DNA from: Echinicola sp. 20G
Lineage (GTDB): Bacteria > Bacteroidota > Bacteroidia > Cytophagales > Cyclobacteriaceae
Length of the DNA stretch: 64,000 bases
Direction: 5' to 3'
NCBI RefSeq assembly: GCF_015533855.1
Contig: NZ_AP024154.1
Location: 4,842,501 to 4,906,500 of the forward strand
Part shown: piece after piece, positions 55,198-64,000 of the stretch
Position numbering within the stretch: position 1 is the first letter of the stretch
Layout: every line of letters starts with the position of its first letter
Position numbers and translations under genes: made by a program
The notes under the pieces: model-generated
The model's database searches: none
The model's input: only the letters and a program-made list of their open reading frames with translations
What the model was told of the DNA's origin: nothing

Positions 55198-56088
55198 TTA
55201 TTTGTTCATCGATAACCTGGAGTCAAGCAGGTTATTGGTAATCATATCTGAAAATAGTTTTCCTCCTTCTGGATTGAGGTGATCTTCATCTGAAAAAAGG
55301 TCGTTCCTCTTCATAAAGACCTTTTGAAAATCCAGAATTCGACAATCATGGGCTTCCATCACACTGTCTGCACCAAAATTCGCAGTATCCATAGCTCTGA
55401 TATATGCAGAAGTTAAAGGGTATTTAATACCAAAAACCTTGACTCCTTTGGCCTCACACCTTTCTATCATCCTAGACAAGTCATCCGAAAGCACTGCTGA
55501 CTTTCTCAGGTTTTCGAAATGTATCCTTACTCTTCTTTCTCCTCTGGCTAATTTATCCTCTTTCTCTTCCCAACTCTTCCGCACCAAATTCTTCTTCAAA
55601 AAAGATTTTAATCGAGCCAAAAAGATATCCCTGTTTTTTGGACTAACAAGAGAAAAGTACCTTTTCACATACTTGTGATATGCATAATCTATAAAATTAT
55701 AGTCAGTTTCATAGGCATTCACATAATTTATAGAGGCCTCTAAGTTATTAAGGTTTTCCCTGTAATTGGAAAGCAAGTGGTTGTCAGCAGAGATAATTAC
55801 ATATTCCAGATCATGATGATCTAAATAAAACTGCAGCTTATTATCCATGTCTTCATAGGAATCGCTTCCCCATGAAACATTCACGATTCCTTTATCACTA
55901 AGATTCTGTTTTAAGGGCAAGCCATGAGAGTCAGCCAAAATTATTCCTTTGATATTTTGGTCTTTTGATTCTCGAATCATCTTGGTGTAAGGTTCATAAT
56001 AGAGTCCGTCCACCACAAAGGTCACTAAGATATTAATGGCCATCACACCTAAAAAAAAGGAGAAGAGCTTTTGTAAATATTTTTTCAT
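55198..56088 (-). CDS. SGNH-type acetyl transfer protein (AlgJ/DltD-like)
   Basis: A 296-residue protein with one N-terminal membrane anchor and an extracytoplasmic domain. LADSHGLPL carries the candidate nucleophile Ser, and DEDHLNPEGGKLFSD near the C-terminus the Asp-x-x-His pair of SGNH hydrolases. It lies 6 bp after the MBOAT gene; such pairs move acyl groups (usually acetyl) onto a polysaccharide on the periplasmic side. Confidence 0.75.
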   Translation of the reverse strand: MKKYLQKLFSFFLGVMAINILVTFVVDGLYYEPYTKMIRESKDQNIKGIILADSHGLPLKQNLSDKGIVNVSWGSDSYEDMDNKLQFYLDHHDLEYVIISADNHLLSNYRENLNNLEASINYVNAYETDYNFIDYAYHKYVKRYFSLVSPKNRDIFLARLKSFLKKNLVRKSWEEKEDKLARGERRVRIHFENLRKSAVLSDDLSRMIERCEAKGVKVFGIKYPLTSAYIRAMDTANFGADSVMEAHDCRILDFQKVFMKRNDLFSDEDHLNPEGGKLFSDMITNNLLDSRLSMNK

Positions 56089-56094
56089 ATCACT

Positions 56095-57537
56095 TTAGAA
56101 TTGGAAGTATATAAATTCAATTTCATCTGAGAAATTGCCAGCAAAATAGGTCAAGGCAAAAACACCATAATACACTCCATAACGAAAAGGCCTGCGCCAT
56201 CTAATACCCACTTTTTGAATAGCAAAATCTCCTTCCTTTCCCAGCCATTCGATCATGACAAACAACAACACCAAGGCGATTACCCCTACCGGAAAAACAT
56301 CAGGTTTAGTCAAAATGGATAGAGAAAAGATAGAGCTAATATAGTCCGTGGCCATCGCCACACTATCTGCCCTAAAAAAAATCCATGCCAAACAAGTCAA
56401 ACTAAAGGTAACCAGCACCTTCCCAGCCTCCATAAGGGTGGGGAATATTCTACCTTCTGCTACTTGGTTGAGATTACTTCTATTTTTTCCAGCTAACATC
56501 AGTGGGAGAAAGTAAAATGCATTAAGTGCTCCCCAAACTATAAAGGTCCAATTGGCTCCATGCCAAAAACCACTGACCAAAAAGATAATAAAGGTATTTC
56601 TGACTTTCATCCATACCCCCCCTTTACTACCGCCTAATGGAATGTATAAATAGTCCCTAAACCAAGTAGACAGAGAAATATGCCATCTCCTCCAAAACTC
56701 TGCAATGTCCCTTGAAAAATAGGGAAATGCAAAATTTTTCATAAGGTCAAAGCCAAACAACCTGGAAAGTCCAATGGCGATATCTGAGTAGCCGGAGAAG
56801 TCCCCATAGATCTGAAATGCAAAAAGTACTGCTCCCAAAACTAGGGTGCTTGCCGAATAGTTTTCATAATTTTGAAAGATTACATTGACATATTCTGCAC
56901 AATTGTCAGCTATGACGACCTTCTTAAAAAAACCCCACAGCATTTGCTTACTCCCATCCACTGCCAATGTGAAATCAAACCTTCTCCTTTTATAAAACTG
57001 AGGCAGCAAATGGGTAGCCCTTTCAATAGGCCCAGCTACAAGTTGAGGAAAAAAACTCACAAAGGTCGCAAAGCTTATAAAATCCTTTGCCGGTTCTAAT
57101 TTCCTCTTGTAAACATCTATGGAATAGCTTAGGGTCTGAAAAGTATAAAAACTAATACCTACTGGTAATACAATGCTTAAAGCTCTCGGATGAATAGAAT
57201 AACCAAAGAAACTGAAGGCTTGCACAAAACTATCTGCAAAGAAGTTATAGTATTTAAAGAAGCCAAGGAAACCTAAATTTACTATAACACTGATCGTAAG
57301 AAGTAACTTTCTATTGGTTGGGTCCTCTGTTTTCCCCATACTTTTGCCAACCGCAAAATCCAAAACTGTACTGAATAGGATCAATGACAAAAACCTCCAA
57401 TCCCACCAACCATAAAACACATAGCTGGCAATCAGCAATAGGATGTTCTGCTGCTTCAGTTGCTTGGGAAAGACAAACCAATAAATCAAAAACACGAGCG
57501 GTAAAAAAACCGCAAAATCCAATGAGTTAAATAACAT
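56095..57537 (-). CDS. MBOAT-family O-acyltransferase (AlgI-like)
   Basis: A 480-residue protein with about 10-12 membrane segments. The MBOAT core PYFSRDIAEFWRRWHISLSTW and SGFWHGANWTFIVWGALNAFY contain the conserved His residues. It carries acyl groups across the membrane to the adjacent SGNH partner for polysaccharide O-acetylation. Confidence 0.93.
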   Translation of the reverse strand: MLFNSLDFAVFLPLVFLIYWFVFPKQLKQQNILLLIASYVFYGWWDWRFLSLILFSTVLDFAVGKSMGKTEDPTNRKLLLTISVIVNLGFLGFFKYYNFFADSFVQAFSFFGYSIHPRALSIVLPVGISFYTFQTLSYSIDVYKRKLEPAKDFISFATFVSFFPQLVAGPIERATHLLPQFYKRRRFDFTLAVDGSKQMLWGFFKKVVIADNCAEYVNVIFQNYENYSASTLVLGAVLFAFQIYGDFSGYSDIAIGLSRLFGFDLMKNFAFPYFSRDIAEFWRRWHISLSTWFRDYLYIPLGGSKGGVWMKVRNTFIIFLVSGFWHGANWTFIVWGALNAFYFLPLMLAGKNRSNLNQVAEGRIFPTLMEAGKVLVTFSLTCLAWIFFRADSVAMATDYISSIFSLSILTKPDVFPVGVIALVLLFVMIEWLGKEGDFAIQKVGIRWRRPFRYGVYYGVFALTYFAGNFSDEIEFIYFQF

Positions 57538-57634
57538 GATTTGTGAATATCAAAGGTGATCGGCAAAATCATTTGCCATGATAAAAGGATGGGGAATTGG
57601 GACATGCCTCAATCTGGCTTTCCCTCTTATAATT

Positions 57635-58396
57635 TTACACTCTGGACCGGGCTCTCCTTAGGTCATTTGCCGCCAATCTAAAAACATACCAAGGTTCTAT
57701 TAAATACCTGAACCAAAACCGGTTGGGGTTTTCCTGCAAACGGTACAGCCACTCCAAACCGGTCCGTCCCATCCACCTCGGTGGGGTACTGACTGTTCCT
57801 GCCACATACTCAATTGCTGCTCCACAGGTCATAATCACAGGGGCATTCAATTGATCTTTGCTTGCCATGATCCATTTCTCTTGTCGTGGCATTCCCATTC
57901 CAACAATTAAAACGTCAGGTTTGTAGGCATTAATGGTGGCGATGACATGCTTGTTCTCTGTGGATTCTTTTCGTTGATCAAAAAAACCATGTCGATAATT
58001 AACCTGTAGTCCATCAAATCTTTCTTTCAATACATGTACCCCCTTTGAGACACTGGCTTCATCAGCTCCTAGGTAGAATACTTTTAAACCTTCATCACGT
58101 ACTCTTTCCATCAATGGATCCATCAAATCCACCCAGGTAAGCCTGTTTTCTTTTTCCAACGGGTATCCCAAGGCTTTTCCGAGCCACACAATGGGCATCC
58201 CATCAATCCTCTTTTTCGCAATTGAATACAGTTCCTTAAGTTCCTCAGAGCTTTTCTTATGGTATGTGTATATACCATGGAGGTTTTGGCTGATGATAAT
58301 ATTTCTTTCACCCGCCCTGGCGGATTTGACCACAAAATCGAGCAGGGAATTCAAATTGAAATCATCTACTTCTGTCCCTAATAATTGATACGCCAT
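57635..58396 (-). CDS. WecG/TagA/CpsF-family glycosyltransferase
   Basis: A 253-residue GT26 enzyme with NLHGIYTYHK, DGMPIVWLGKALG, PDVLIVGMGMPRQEKW and the C-terminal PPRWMGRTGLEWLYRL block. It adds an N-acetyl-mannosaminuronic acid-like or related sugar to the lipid-linked repeat unit at the inner membrane. It ends 2 bp before the next glycosyltransferase gene starts upstream. Confidence 0.93.
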   Translation of the reverse strand: MAYQLLGTEVDDFNLNSLLDFVVKSARAGERNIIISQNLHGIYTYHKKSSEELKELYSIAKKRIDGMPIVWLGKALGYPLEKENRLTWVDLMDPLMERVRDEGLKVFYLGADEASVSKGVHVLKERFDGLQVNYRHGFFDQRKESTENKHVIATINAYKPDVLIVGMGMPRQEKWIMASKDQLNAPVIMTCGAAIEYVAGTVSTPPRWMGRTGLEWLYRLQENPNRFWFRYLIEPWYVFRLAANDLRRARSRV

Positions 58397-58398
58397 AA

Positions 58399-59565
58399 TT
58401 AGTTTAAGTTTTTGGTTTCTTTAAGAATATATTCGATTCGGGATTTCCAGCTGTGTGACTCCACTACCCTATTTCTGATTTGTGTAGCGTCAAATTTGTC
58501 TTCACAAAACAACTGATATGAGGCCCTTAACTTTTCCACCAAATCATTTACATTCCCAGACTCAAAACAGTAACCATTTTCTCCATCATGGATCATATTA
58601 GCCGCATCCTGAAATTTCGCAGCAATTACAGGCTTTCCCATGGACAGGTATTCGTATATCTTCAATGGGGAGTGATACATTTTACCTGAGTGTGTGGCAA
58701 CCTGGCCGGAATAGCAAACATCAAAGCCACCGATATAAGCAGGCACCTGATCCCAAGGTTTACGCCCCACAAATTTGATCGTATCTCCCAAACCACTTTG
58801 AAGACAATCTTCCTCCCAGTCCTGTTTTGCCAGACCATCTCCAACAATGGTCACTTTAATAGGCATCTCTTTTTCAAGTATTTTCACTGCCTTGATCAAT
58901 ATATCCACACCACACCAAGCGATGACCGAACCCACAAAGCCCACCGTAAATTCTTCATGCTTACGAATAGGAATCACTTTTTCGGGATCAAAACGATTGG
59001 TATCAACCCCATTGGGTACTACCAAAATCTTGGAAGGATCTATATCAAAGTGATTCAATATCATCCCCTTCAATTCATCTGTCACACAGATAAGGTAATC
59101 ACAGGACTGATAGGCCTTTTCTTCCATTTTTTTGCATAGGTCAGCCAGGATAATACTCTTTCTATCATTTTTGGCCTCTTCATAAAGCACACTGTTCGTT
59201 TCCAAAATCCAAGGCACCCCATGTTGCCTAAACTTCATCCCCATCAATTGAAATGCCCCCAACCGCTCATATACGCAGTCGATATCCTGATGCTTTTTGA
59301 ATGAAAGCTGGTTATTGTATTTCCCGTAGGTAATCCTGATGATGTCTGCCAAGAGACGTTTAAAATAACTTTTGGAAAGGCTTTTTTGAAAATCTGTCTT
59401 CGACCCATTTTTCATGATTCGGTCTCCAACAATATATTCGGACACCTCCCAATTAAGATCTTTAAAACCATTGATAACGCCCATGATGTGAGCCCGAGCC
59501 CCTCCAGCGTCTGCTTTGAGTTGGGTAGAAACCCTCGGAGCTCCGGATAAATAAAGTAGTTTCAT
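58399..59565 (-). CDS. GT4-family glycosyltransferase
   Basis: A 388-residue GT-B enzyme. An N-terminal GGARAHIMG acceptor region, VVPNGVDTNRFDP, TVGFVGS and the donor-site HSPLKIYEYLSMGKPVIA (EX7E-type) are clear. It transfers a sugar from a nucleotide donor to the growing repeat unit in the cytoplasm. Sugar identity is not readable. Confidence 0.92.
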   Translation of the reverse strand: MKLLYLSGAPRVSTQLKADAGGARAHIMGVINGFKDLNWEVSEYIVGDRIMKNGSKTDFQKSLSKSYFKRLLADIIRITYGKYNNQLSFKKHQDIDCVYERLGAFQLMGMKFRQHGVPWILETNSVLYEEAKNDRKSIILADLCKKMEEKAYQSCDYLICVTDELKGMILNHFDIDPSKILVVPNGVDTNRFDPEKVIPIRKHEEFTVGFVGSVIAWCGVDILIKAVKILEKEMPIKVTIVGDGLAKQDWEEDCLQSGLGDTIKFVGRKPWDQVPAYIGGFDVCYSGQVATHSGKMYHSPLKIYEYLSMGKPVIAAKFQDAANMIHDGENGYCFESGNVNDLVEKLRASYQLFCEDKFDATQIRNRVVESHSWKSRIEYILKETKNLN

Positions 59566-59639
59566 ATAGGTGGCTTTAGTGTAGTTTAATCGTTTCAGTT
59601 TAAAAAAGCTTTTGAAAGTCCTGTGAGTTTGCGGATTTG

Positions 59640-60767
59640 TTAAGTGAGCATAATTTTATCCATGTTATCCATACTATAAACATGGTACTGCTTCTCTACC
59701 TCATCCAGTTTTTGGATGATCGCCTCACGCTTGAGAAGCAAAAGATTGATTTGCTGTAACAATTCTTCATTGCTCAAGTTTGCATCAAGCAACAGTTCGT
59801 CCAAGCCTGCATCCTGATAGATTCCTTTGATCTTTAAGTGCTTGTCCACATCTGTCATGACAATCGGCAAAACATCATATTTGGCAGCTAGTAGTGCTCC
59901 ATGCAGCCTATTGGTAATAATGGCTACTCCATCTTTATAAGCTTCTCCTGCATTATCCAGCGTAATCTGTTTCTCAATAAAGGTCACTTCACAACCCTTC
60001 TCTAATAGTTTTTCATAGAGTGCTTTGCAGAAGGCATAATCCTGAAGGACTTGGTAAGTGATTTTAATACGGTATCGGTCCTTAAGGTGCCCGATAAGGT
60101 ACATTAAGTTTTGGGTCAACTGATCTGTATAATTGTCCCCTGAGTCATCTTTGTAAATACCATCTCTGAAACTGAAAATTATTTCACTTTTGTTGGCCTT
60201 TGAGAGATCAACCCCATTGGCCGAATACATCCAGGCCAGGTCAGGAAAATACTGTGCCTTTTGAATGCCTATTTGATGAGCTAGCTGGAGTGAAATAGAA
60301 TCCCTAACCCAGTAATGGTGGGTAAACCAAGACCGGATCCGCTCGCTTATGGCCTGTTGCTGGCCTATGGGGCCCATGGAAAAGCCCAACCTGATGATTT
60401 TCACACCCATTATCTTTAGTAGGAAAAGAAATACACTATACTCTAAATTCTTTTTGATTTTTTTTGAGGAGTTACCAAAAACATGACCAGGAGGACCCGC
60501 TACCATCACCACTTTACTTTCCTTCCTGAAAATACTTTTAAAGGCATTTCTGAAAAGTTGATTATAAAAGCCTCCTTGACCAGTGGTGCTATATTCTTCT
60601 GGCTTTAACTTTAATGCCTCTTTATAATAGTTTGGTAACTTCTGGTCATTGAGCACGATGTTGCCATATAAACGGAAGATTTCCAAAAGGGATTTATTGA
60701 TCAGGACATCACCCGTATTTTCAAACTGGGTATTCCCTTGAAAGTAGATTGTCTTAGTTGGATTCAT
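59640..60767 (-). CDS. Polysaccharide pyruvyl transferase-family protein
   Basis: About 375 residues from the ATG at 60767 (an earlier in-frame GTG exists at 60788). The family is seen in QFENTGDVLINKSLLEI, LGFSMGPIGQQQA, DSISLQLAHQIGIQKAQYFPDLAW and ITNRLHGALLAAKYDVLPIV. These enzymes attach pyruvate ketals to sugars from phosphoenolpyruvate. It is one of two such genes here. Confidence 0.85.
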   Translation of the reverse strand: MNPTKTIYFQGNTQFENTGDVLINKSLLEIFRLYGNIVLNDQKLPNYYKEALKLKPEEYSTTGQGGFYNQLFRNAFKSIFRKESKVVMVAGPPGHVFGNSSKKIKKNLEYSVFLFLLKIMGVKIIRLGFSMGPIGQQQAISERIRSWFTHHYWVRDSISLQLAHQIGIQKAQYFPDLAWMYSANGVDLSKANKSEIIFSFRDGIYKDDSGDNYTDQLTQNLMYLIGHLKDRYRIKITYQVLQDYAFCKALYEKLLEKGCEVTFIEKQITLDNAGEAYKDGVAIITNRLHGALLAAKYDVLPIVMTDVDKHLKIKGIYQDAGLDELLLDANLSNEELLQQINLLLLKREAIIQKLDEVEKQYHVYSMDNMDKIMLT

Positions 60768-60795
60768 AATAGTAGCTGGGTTAGGCACTCCTTAT

Positions 60796-61785
60796 TCAAA
60801 CATTTTGCGATAAAAATTTGGCATAATTGCTCCAGGTATAATTTTCAAAAAAAGCTTTAATCCGCTGTTTTTTTGAAAGGGTATCATCCTCAAGGTAACT
60901 TTCCAAATAGTGCTCCAGATCCTCCATTGAAACATATGAATGGATCAATTGCTCTTCAGCCAGTTCCTTAAAAGCACCAACACGAGGACCGATTATAGGT
61001 GTAAGCCTAGGTAGGGAAGAAATCAAAGCTCCTGAGTTCAAAACACTCGAACCAGTATATGGAAAAAACACGAACTTGGCTTCACTATGGAGCTGATTGA
61101 GTTCCTCCTCATCTACAAATCGATCTTCCAGTTTCAAATTGGGATGATTATATGTGGCTTGGTATTCTTCAAATGTTCCTTTTTCAAACTTCCCCACCAC
61201 CCTGACAGAATATTTGTCAAATAGCTGCTTTTTTTTCATGAACTTTAAAAAATCATCTATGCCTTTGCTTTTTCTAACCCTCCCCCATACCAAAACATCT
61301 GTTTTCTTTTCCGATTCTTTCTCCATAAACATAGGTGAGCGGTCAAACAGTGGATGAAAAAAATAAAGGCTTTTTTTCAATTCCAATTGATCAAAATACC
61401 GCTCACTTTCTTTGGTATGAAAAATGATTTTGTCAGACTTACTTTTTACCGTTGACATGATCAATTTACATATGGTGCTTTGGGATTTGTGTGGGTGAAC
61501 ATTATGATGTGTCCACACAATTTTCTTTTGATTCATCTTCAACCAATAGACTGTAAACCACAGTATCAAACCTTGCAATCCTGTCTTATTTTCTATCCAA
61601 TTGAACATAAAAACATCTGCCTTCCAGGTACTTAAAAATATATCCATTACTCCCAGCCTTGGGCGAAGACCATGATTTACCACTTCAAAATGGTCTGATA
61701 GATACTTGGTCAGGTGATTGATATAGGGGCTTTTCTTTTCCAAATCCTCTCGGATTCTCATTGGAAAAACATACACTTTTTTCAT
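60796..61785 (-). CDS. Glycosyltransferase, GT4-like
   Basis: A 329-residue GT-B-type protein. WTHHNVHPHK, DVLVWGRVRKSKGIDDFLKF and FFPYTGSSVLNSGALISSLPRLTPIIG match glycosyltransferases of exopolysaccharide clusters. The expected EX7E is altered (SSVLNSG ... RLTPIIG), as in several GT4-like relatives. It lies between the polymerase and a pyruvyl transferase gene. Confidence 0.8.
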   Translation of the reverse strand: MKKVYVFPMRIREDLEKKSPYINHLTKYLSDHFEVVNHGLRPRLGVMDIFLSTWKADVFMFNWIENKTGLQGLILWFTVYWLKMNQKKIVWTHHNVHPHKSQSTICKLIMSTVKSKSDKIIFHTKESERYFDQLELKKSLYFFHPLFDRSPMFMEKESEKKTDVLVWGRVRKSKGIDDFLKFMKKKQLFDKYSVRVVGKFEKGTFEEYQATYNHPNLKLEDRFVDEEELNQLHSEAKFVFFPYTGSSVLNSGALISSLPRLTPIIGPRVGAFKELAEEQLIHSYVSMEDLEHYLESYLEDDTLSKKQRIKAFFENYTWSNYAKFLSQNV

Positions 61786-61810
61786 AGATTTGGTCTTCCT
61801 CTAGTATTAT

Positions 61811-63232
61811 CTAGGCTTGCTTGATGGATAAATTCTCTTCTTGCTGGAGCATGATTCCCTTAAGCTTTAGCAACTCATCATTGGAATAGGAAAAATAACA
61901 GAGCATAAAAGCGGTGGCCATGATTTCCCTGTAAAATGGTGCCCAGCCAAAAAATCCATATAATATGAAGGCCACCAAAACCCCCACAAAAGTGAGGTTC
62001 AAAATATCTGCCAACATTACTTTTGTTTTAATCACTTTAAGCCTTCCCAATATTTTTGACCTAAAAAAGGCTATCCAAAGCACAAACCCAATCACCCCGG
62101 TTTCGGTAAGCACAATCATGTGAATATTGTGAATAGGGTTGGTTGTCAAAAACTGAAGAATAAAAAGATCCTCCGTAATTCTCAGCACATGTCCCATGTA
62201 ATAAACATGTGAGTTAATACCTACCCCAAACCATGGGGCATCCTTCCAGATTTTGTACCCCAGATACCAAGAGGACAATCTTACTTCTATCTGGCTATCA
62301 AAATCACTTCCAAAAAACAGGTCACTAAGAGGTGTGAGGTAAAGAATAAATAACATCATTGAAATCCCTACAAGTGTTATCGCTATATTTTTAAAAGAAA
62401 ACACCTTCGATTTGCTAAAAAACGCTACCACCATAAATACCAAAACTAAAATGGAAGTCATATAGGTAGTTCTGGAGAATGTAAATACGATAATAAAAAT
62501 ATTGGCCAGTAAAATCGCTAGAGAAAGTTTCTTTCGATAATCATTCAGGTAGGAAGCAAAGAAAAACACCCCAACATAAAGACAATAGATTGCTAAGGGG
62601 CCAGGGTGACCAAAAATACCAATAGCCGATACATAGCCTTCCCGCTTTAAGGAAGACTCCATGGTAGCCTCTCCTTTAAATAGCGTAGCAAAATATTGGA
62701 TATTCAAAATGGGATAAAACAAGGTAATGATGAACTGCAAAACAGTCACAAACAACAACCCAAAGTAAAGCCCTTTGAAAATAGTGGTCCGTTCAAAATT
62801 CGCTTTTAAATAGGCCAGAGAAAACAATAGTTGAGCAGCATAAAAAAGGAATATCCAGATAGATTGCGGAAAAGGGTTGATGGGATTTAATAAAGAAATC
62901 ACCACAAACCCTATGATACACATAATCCAAAAGCTCCTTCCTTTTATTATTTTTGGAAGCTTATAATGTCCTAAAAACATACATAATGGTACTATTAGAA
63001 AAAAAGAGTTGATCCTAAAGCCATTTCCAAACTCTCCTAATTTATCCACTTCCATTTCCCCGAAATGAAAGTCCACAAAATAATTGTAGATCGAATAACT
63101 AAAATTAAAGGAAACTAGCATCACAAAAAGACTTACCAAGAATTGGTTGGATCGCTCTCCATTATAATTGTGATATGCCCATTTGATAATGCAAAAAAGG
63201 ACAACAATGCCAGCTATGACGAATTTATTCAT
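61811..63232 (-). CDS. O-antigen ligase/Wzy-type polymerase
   Basis: A 473-residue membrane protein with about 10-12 hydrophobic segments and a large periplasmic loop. The Wzy_C-like block APWFGVGINSHVYYMGHVL and TNPIHNIHMIVLTETGVIGF is typical of O-antigen ligases and polymerases. It would polymerise repeat units on the periplasmic face. Confidence 0.87.
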   Translation of the reverse strand: MNKFVIAGIVVLFCIIKWAYHNYNGERSNQFLVSLFVMLVSFNFSYSIYNYFVDFHFGEMEVDKLGEFGNGFRINSFFLIVPLCMFLGHYKLPKIIKGRSFWIMCIIGFVVISLLNPINPFPQSIWIFLFYAAQLLFSLAYLKANFERTTIFKGLYFGLLFVTVLQFIITLFYPILNIQYFATLFKGEATMESSLKREGYVSAIGIFGHPGPLAIYCLYVGVFFFASYLNDYRKKLSLAILLANIFIIVFTFSRTTYMTSILVLVFMVVAFFSKSKVFSFKNIAITLVGISMMLFILYLTPLSDLFFGSDFDSQIEVRLSSWYLGYKIWKDAPWFGVGINSHVYYMGHVLRITEDLFILQFLTTNPIHNIHMIVLTETGVIGFVLWIAFFRSKILGRLKVIKTKVMLADILNLTFVGVLVAFILYGFFGWAPFYREIMATAFMLCYFSYSNDELLKLKGIMLQQEENLSIKQA

Positions 63233-63259
63233 AAGTACCTAGCTAAGAAATAGTTTGGA

Positions 63260-64000
63260 TTACAGGTAACTTAGTTTGAAGTCAGCTATTTTTTGATGGA
63301 TTTTAGCGTCTATTTCACTTATCTTGACATCCTCAGAAAGATAGAAGAGGTCAATATCCTTTAGCTTCTTGACTACATCTTTTCCTACTTTTCCCTTTGG
63401 CAAATACTCCAAAGACAAAAAGTTATTGGTAATCATCTTGGTCAATTTGTTGATAGGTCCCTTTTGGTAAAATGGAATGTAAGTGGATTGAGGGAATGGA
63501 ATATCAATGGACATCAACCAATCTGTCCATTTAAAATCTGAAATTCGTCCACCTTCAGTGTATGGAGTTGATAGAATGAATCTATGCCATGGCACCCTAA
63601 GTGTATCTGCCATAATAGCTCCATGCATGGCCTCCGTAATCAAGCATTCCGATGCCGCTATTTCCTTTAAGGTAAACTCTACCCCTTCTTCCGAATGAGG
63701 AGAAATGTAATGATAGCCCAGTTGATCACATATTTTCTTCCAATCAAAAAAATCTGTCGAATGAAAATATGGCATCAAACTGACTTTGTATTTTTTGGGC
63801 TGCTGACGAATCTCCTCAAAATCAACCAATTGCCTGATCGCATATGCGGCATCGGTGATATAATCATCTTTCCTGTTAAGCTCTCCCGAAGAAAGAGGAC
63901 CTCTTAAAAACATGACATCCCAACTCTCATCGAGTTTCAGTTTGGCATATACTTTAGAGGGCTTTACTCCGGTCCCAAAAACCACTTTTTTGCGATCAAT
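63260..64000 (-). CDS. Polysaccharide pyruvyl transferase, N-terminus beyond window
   Basis: The frame is open to the window edge; an apparent GTG start at 63985 is internal, since IDRKK precedes it in frame. VVFGTGVKPSKVYAKLKL, VMFLRGPLSSGELNRKDD, LMPYFHSTDFFDWKKICD and CLITEAMHGAIMADTLRVPWH identify the family. It is the second such protein in the cluster. Confidence 0.82.
   Translation of the reverse strand: MDRKKVVFGTGVKPSKVYAKLKLDESWDVMFLRGPLSSGELNRKDDYITDAAYAIRQLVDFEEIRQQPKKYKVSLMPYFHSTDFFDWKKICDQLGYHYISPHSEEGVEFTLKEIAASECLITEAMHGAIMADTLRVPWHRFILSTPYTEGGRISDFKWTDWLMSIDIPFPQSTYIPFYQKGPINKLTKMITNNFLSLEYLPKGKVGKDVVKKLKDIDLFYLSEDVKISEIDAKIHQKIADFKLSYL

Noticed and set aside
63985-64000. 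GTG start of the pyruvyl transferase at 63985
   Set aside because: The frame stays open upstream to the window edge, and the family extends further at the N-terminus.

Overview
The window looks like chromosomal DNA of a marine-type Bacteroidota, probably a cytophagalean of the Cyclobacteriaceae kind (inference). The support is a SusC/SusD pair with a FecR anti-sigma factor and an ECF sigma factor, several sulfatases, secreted glycosidases with lipoprotein or Sec signals, a GntP/galactonate cluster, many short operons, and one promoter that fits the Bacteroidota -33 TTG / -7 TAnnTTTG pattern. No rRNA, tRNA or CRISPR array was seen.

Layout. (1) 1-968: a truncated phospholipase-D-like gene. (2) 1107-4791: an ABC exporter operon (ATPase, two paralogous membrane subunits, a YtrA-type GntR regulator, a membrane-anchored accessory protein) preceded by a palindromic operator, with a shared terminator at its end. 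(3) 4845-12934: a galactonate/galactoside block with an exported lactonase, a GntP permease, galactonate dehydratase, a KDPG/KDPGal-type aldolase and a FadR-type regulator on the minus strand, and a divergent secreted GH2 beta-galactosidase. (4) 13009-14806: a DUF1275 membrane protein, a lipocalin-like protein and a universal stress protein.

(5) 15020-28690 is an AT-rich accessory and defence island. It holds a MazF-type toxin-antitoxin pair with a readable autoregulated promoter, an unrecognised two-gene HEPN module (17283-18934), an IS110/IS1111-type element (19048-20103 plus a long 3' non-coding end), a three-gene module that reads as a Detocs-type defensive two-component system whose effector receiver is fused to a PD-(D/E)xK nuclease (20597-25536), and a SIR2-HerA pair (25855-28643). 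Three of these modules are each bounded by their own short inverted sequence. The 25709-25845 junction is itself a long imperfect palindrome, and the IS element lies inside a similar junction. This resembles mobile gene-cassette architecture.

(6) 29443-31523: an OmpR-type regulator and its histidine kinase. (7) 31789-33628: a 287-bp tandem repeat array rich in hairpins, with another copy beyond an HPP-family membrane gene. (8) 33640-47112: a polysaccharide-utilisation locus, transcribed in the order ECF sigma, FecR, SusC (with STN domain), SusD, sulfatase, GH43, sulfatase, sulfatase. Two 144-bp inverted repeats flank one sulfatase. (9) 47427-64000: an exopolysaccharide/capsule cluster with Wzi, UDP-glucose dehydrogenase, a heparinase-like lyase, an MBOAT/SGNH acylation pair, three glycosyltransferases, two polysaccharide pyruvyl transferases, a Wzy-type polymerase and a DUF4301 protein with sugar-nucleotidyltransferase-like motifs.

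Several automatic starts were moved. Shadow reading frames inside real genes were left out.
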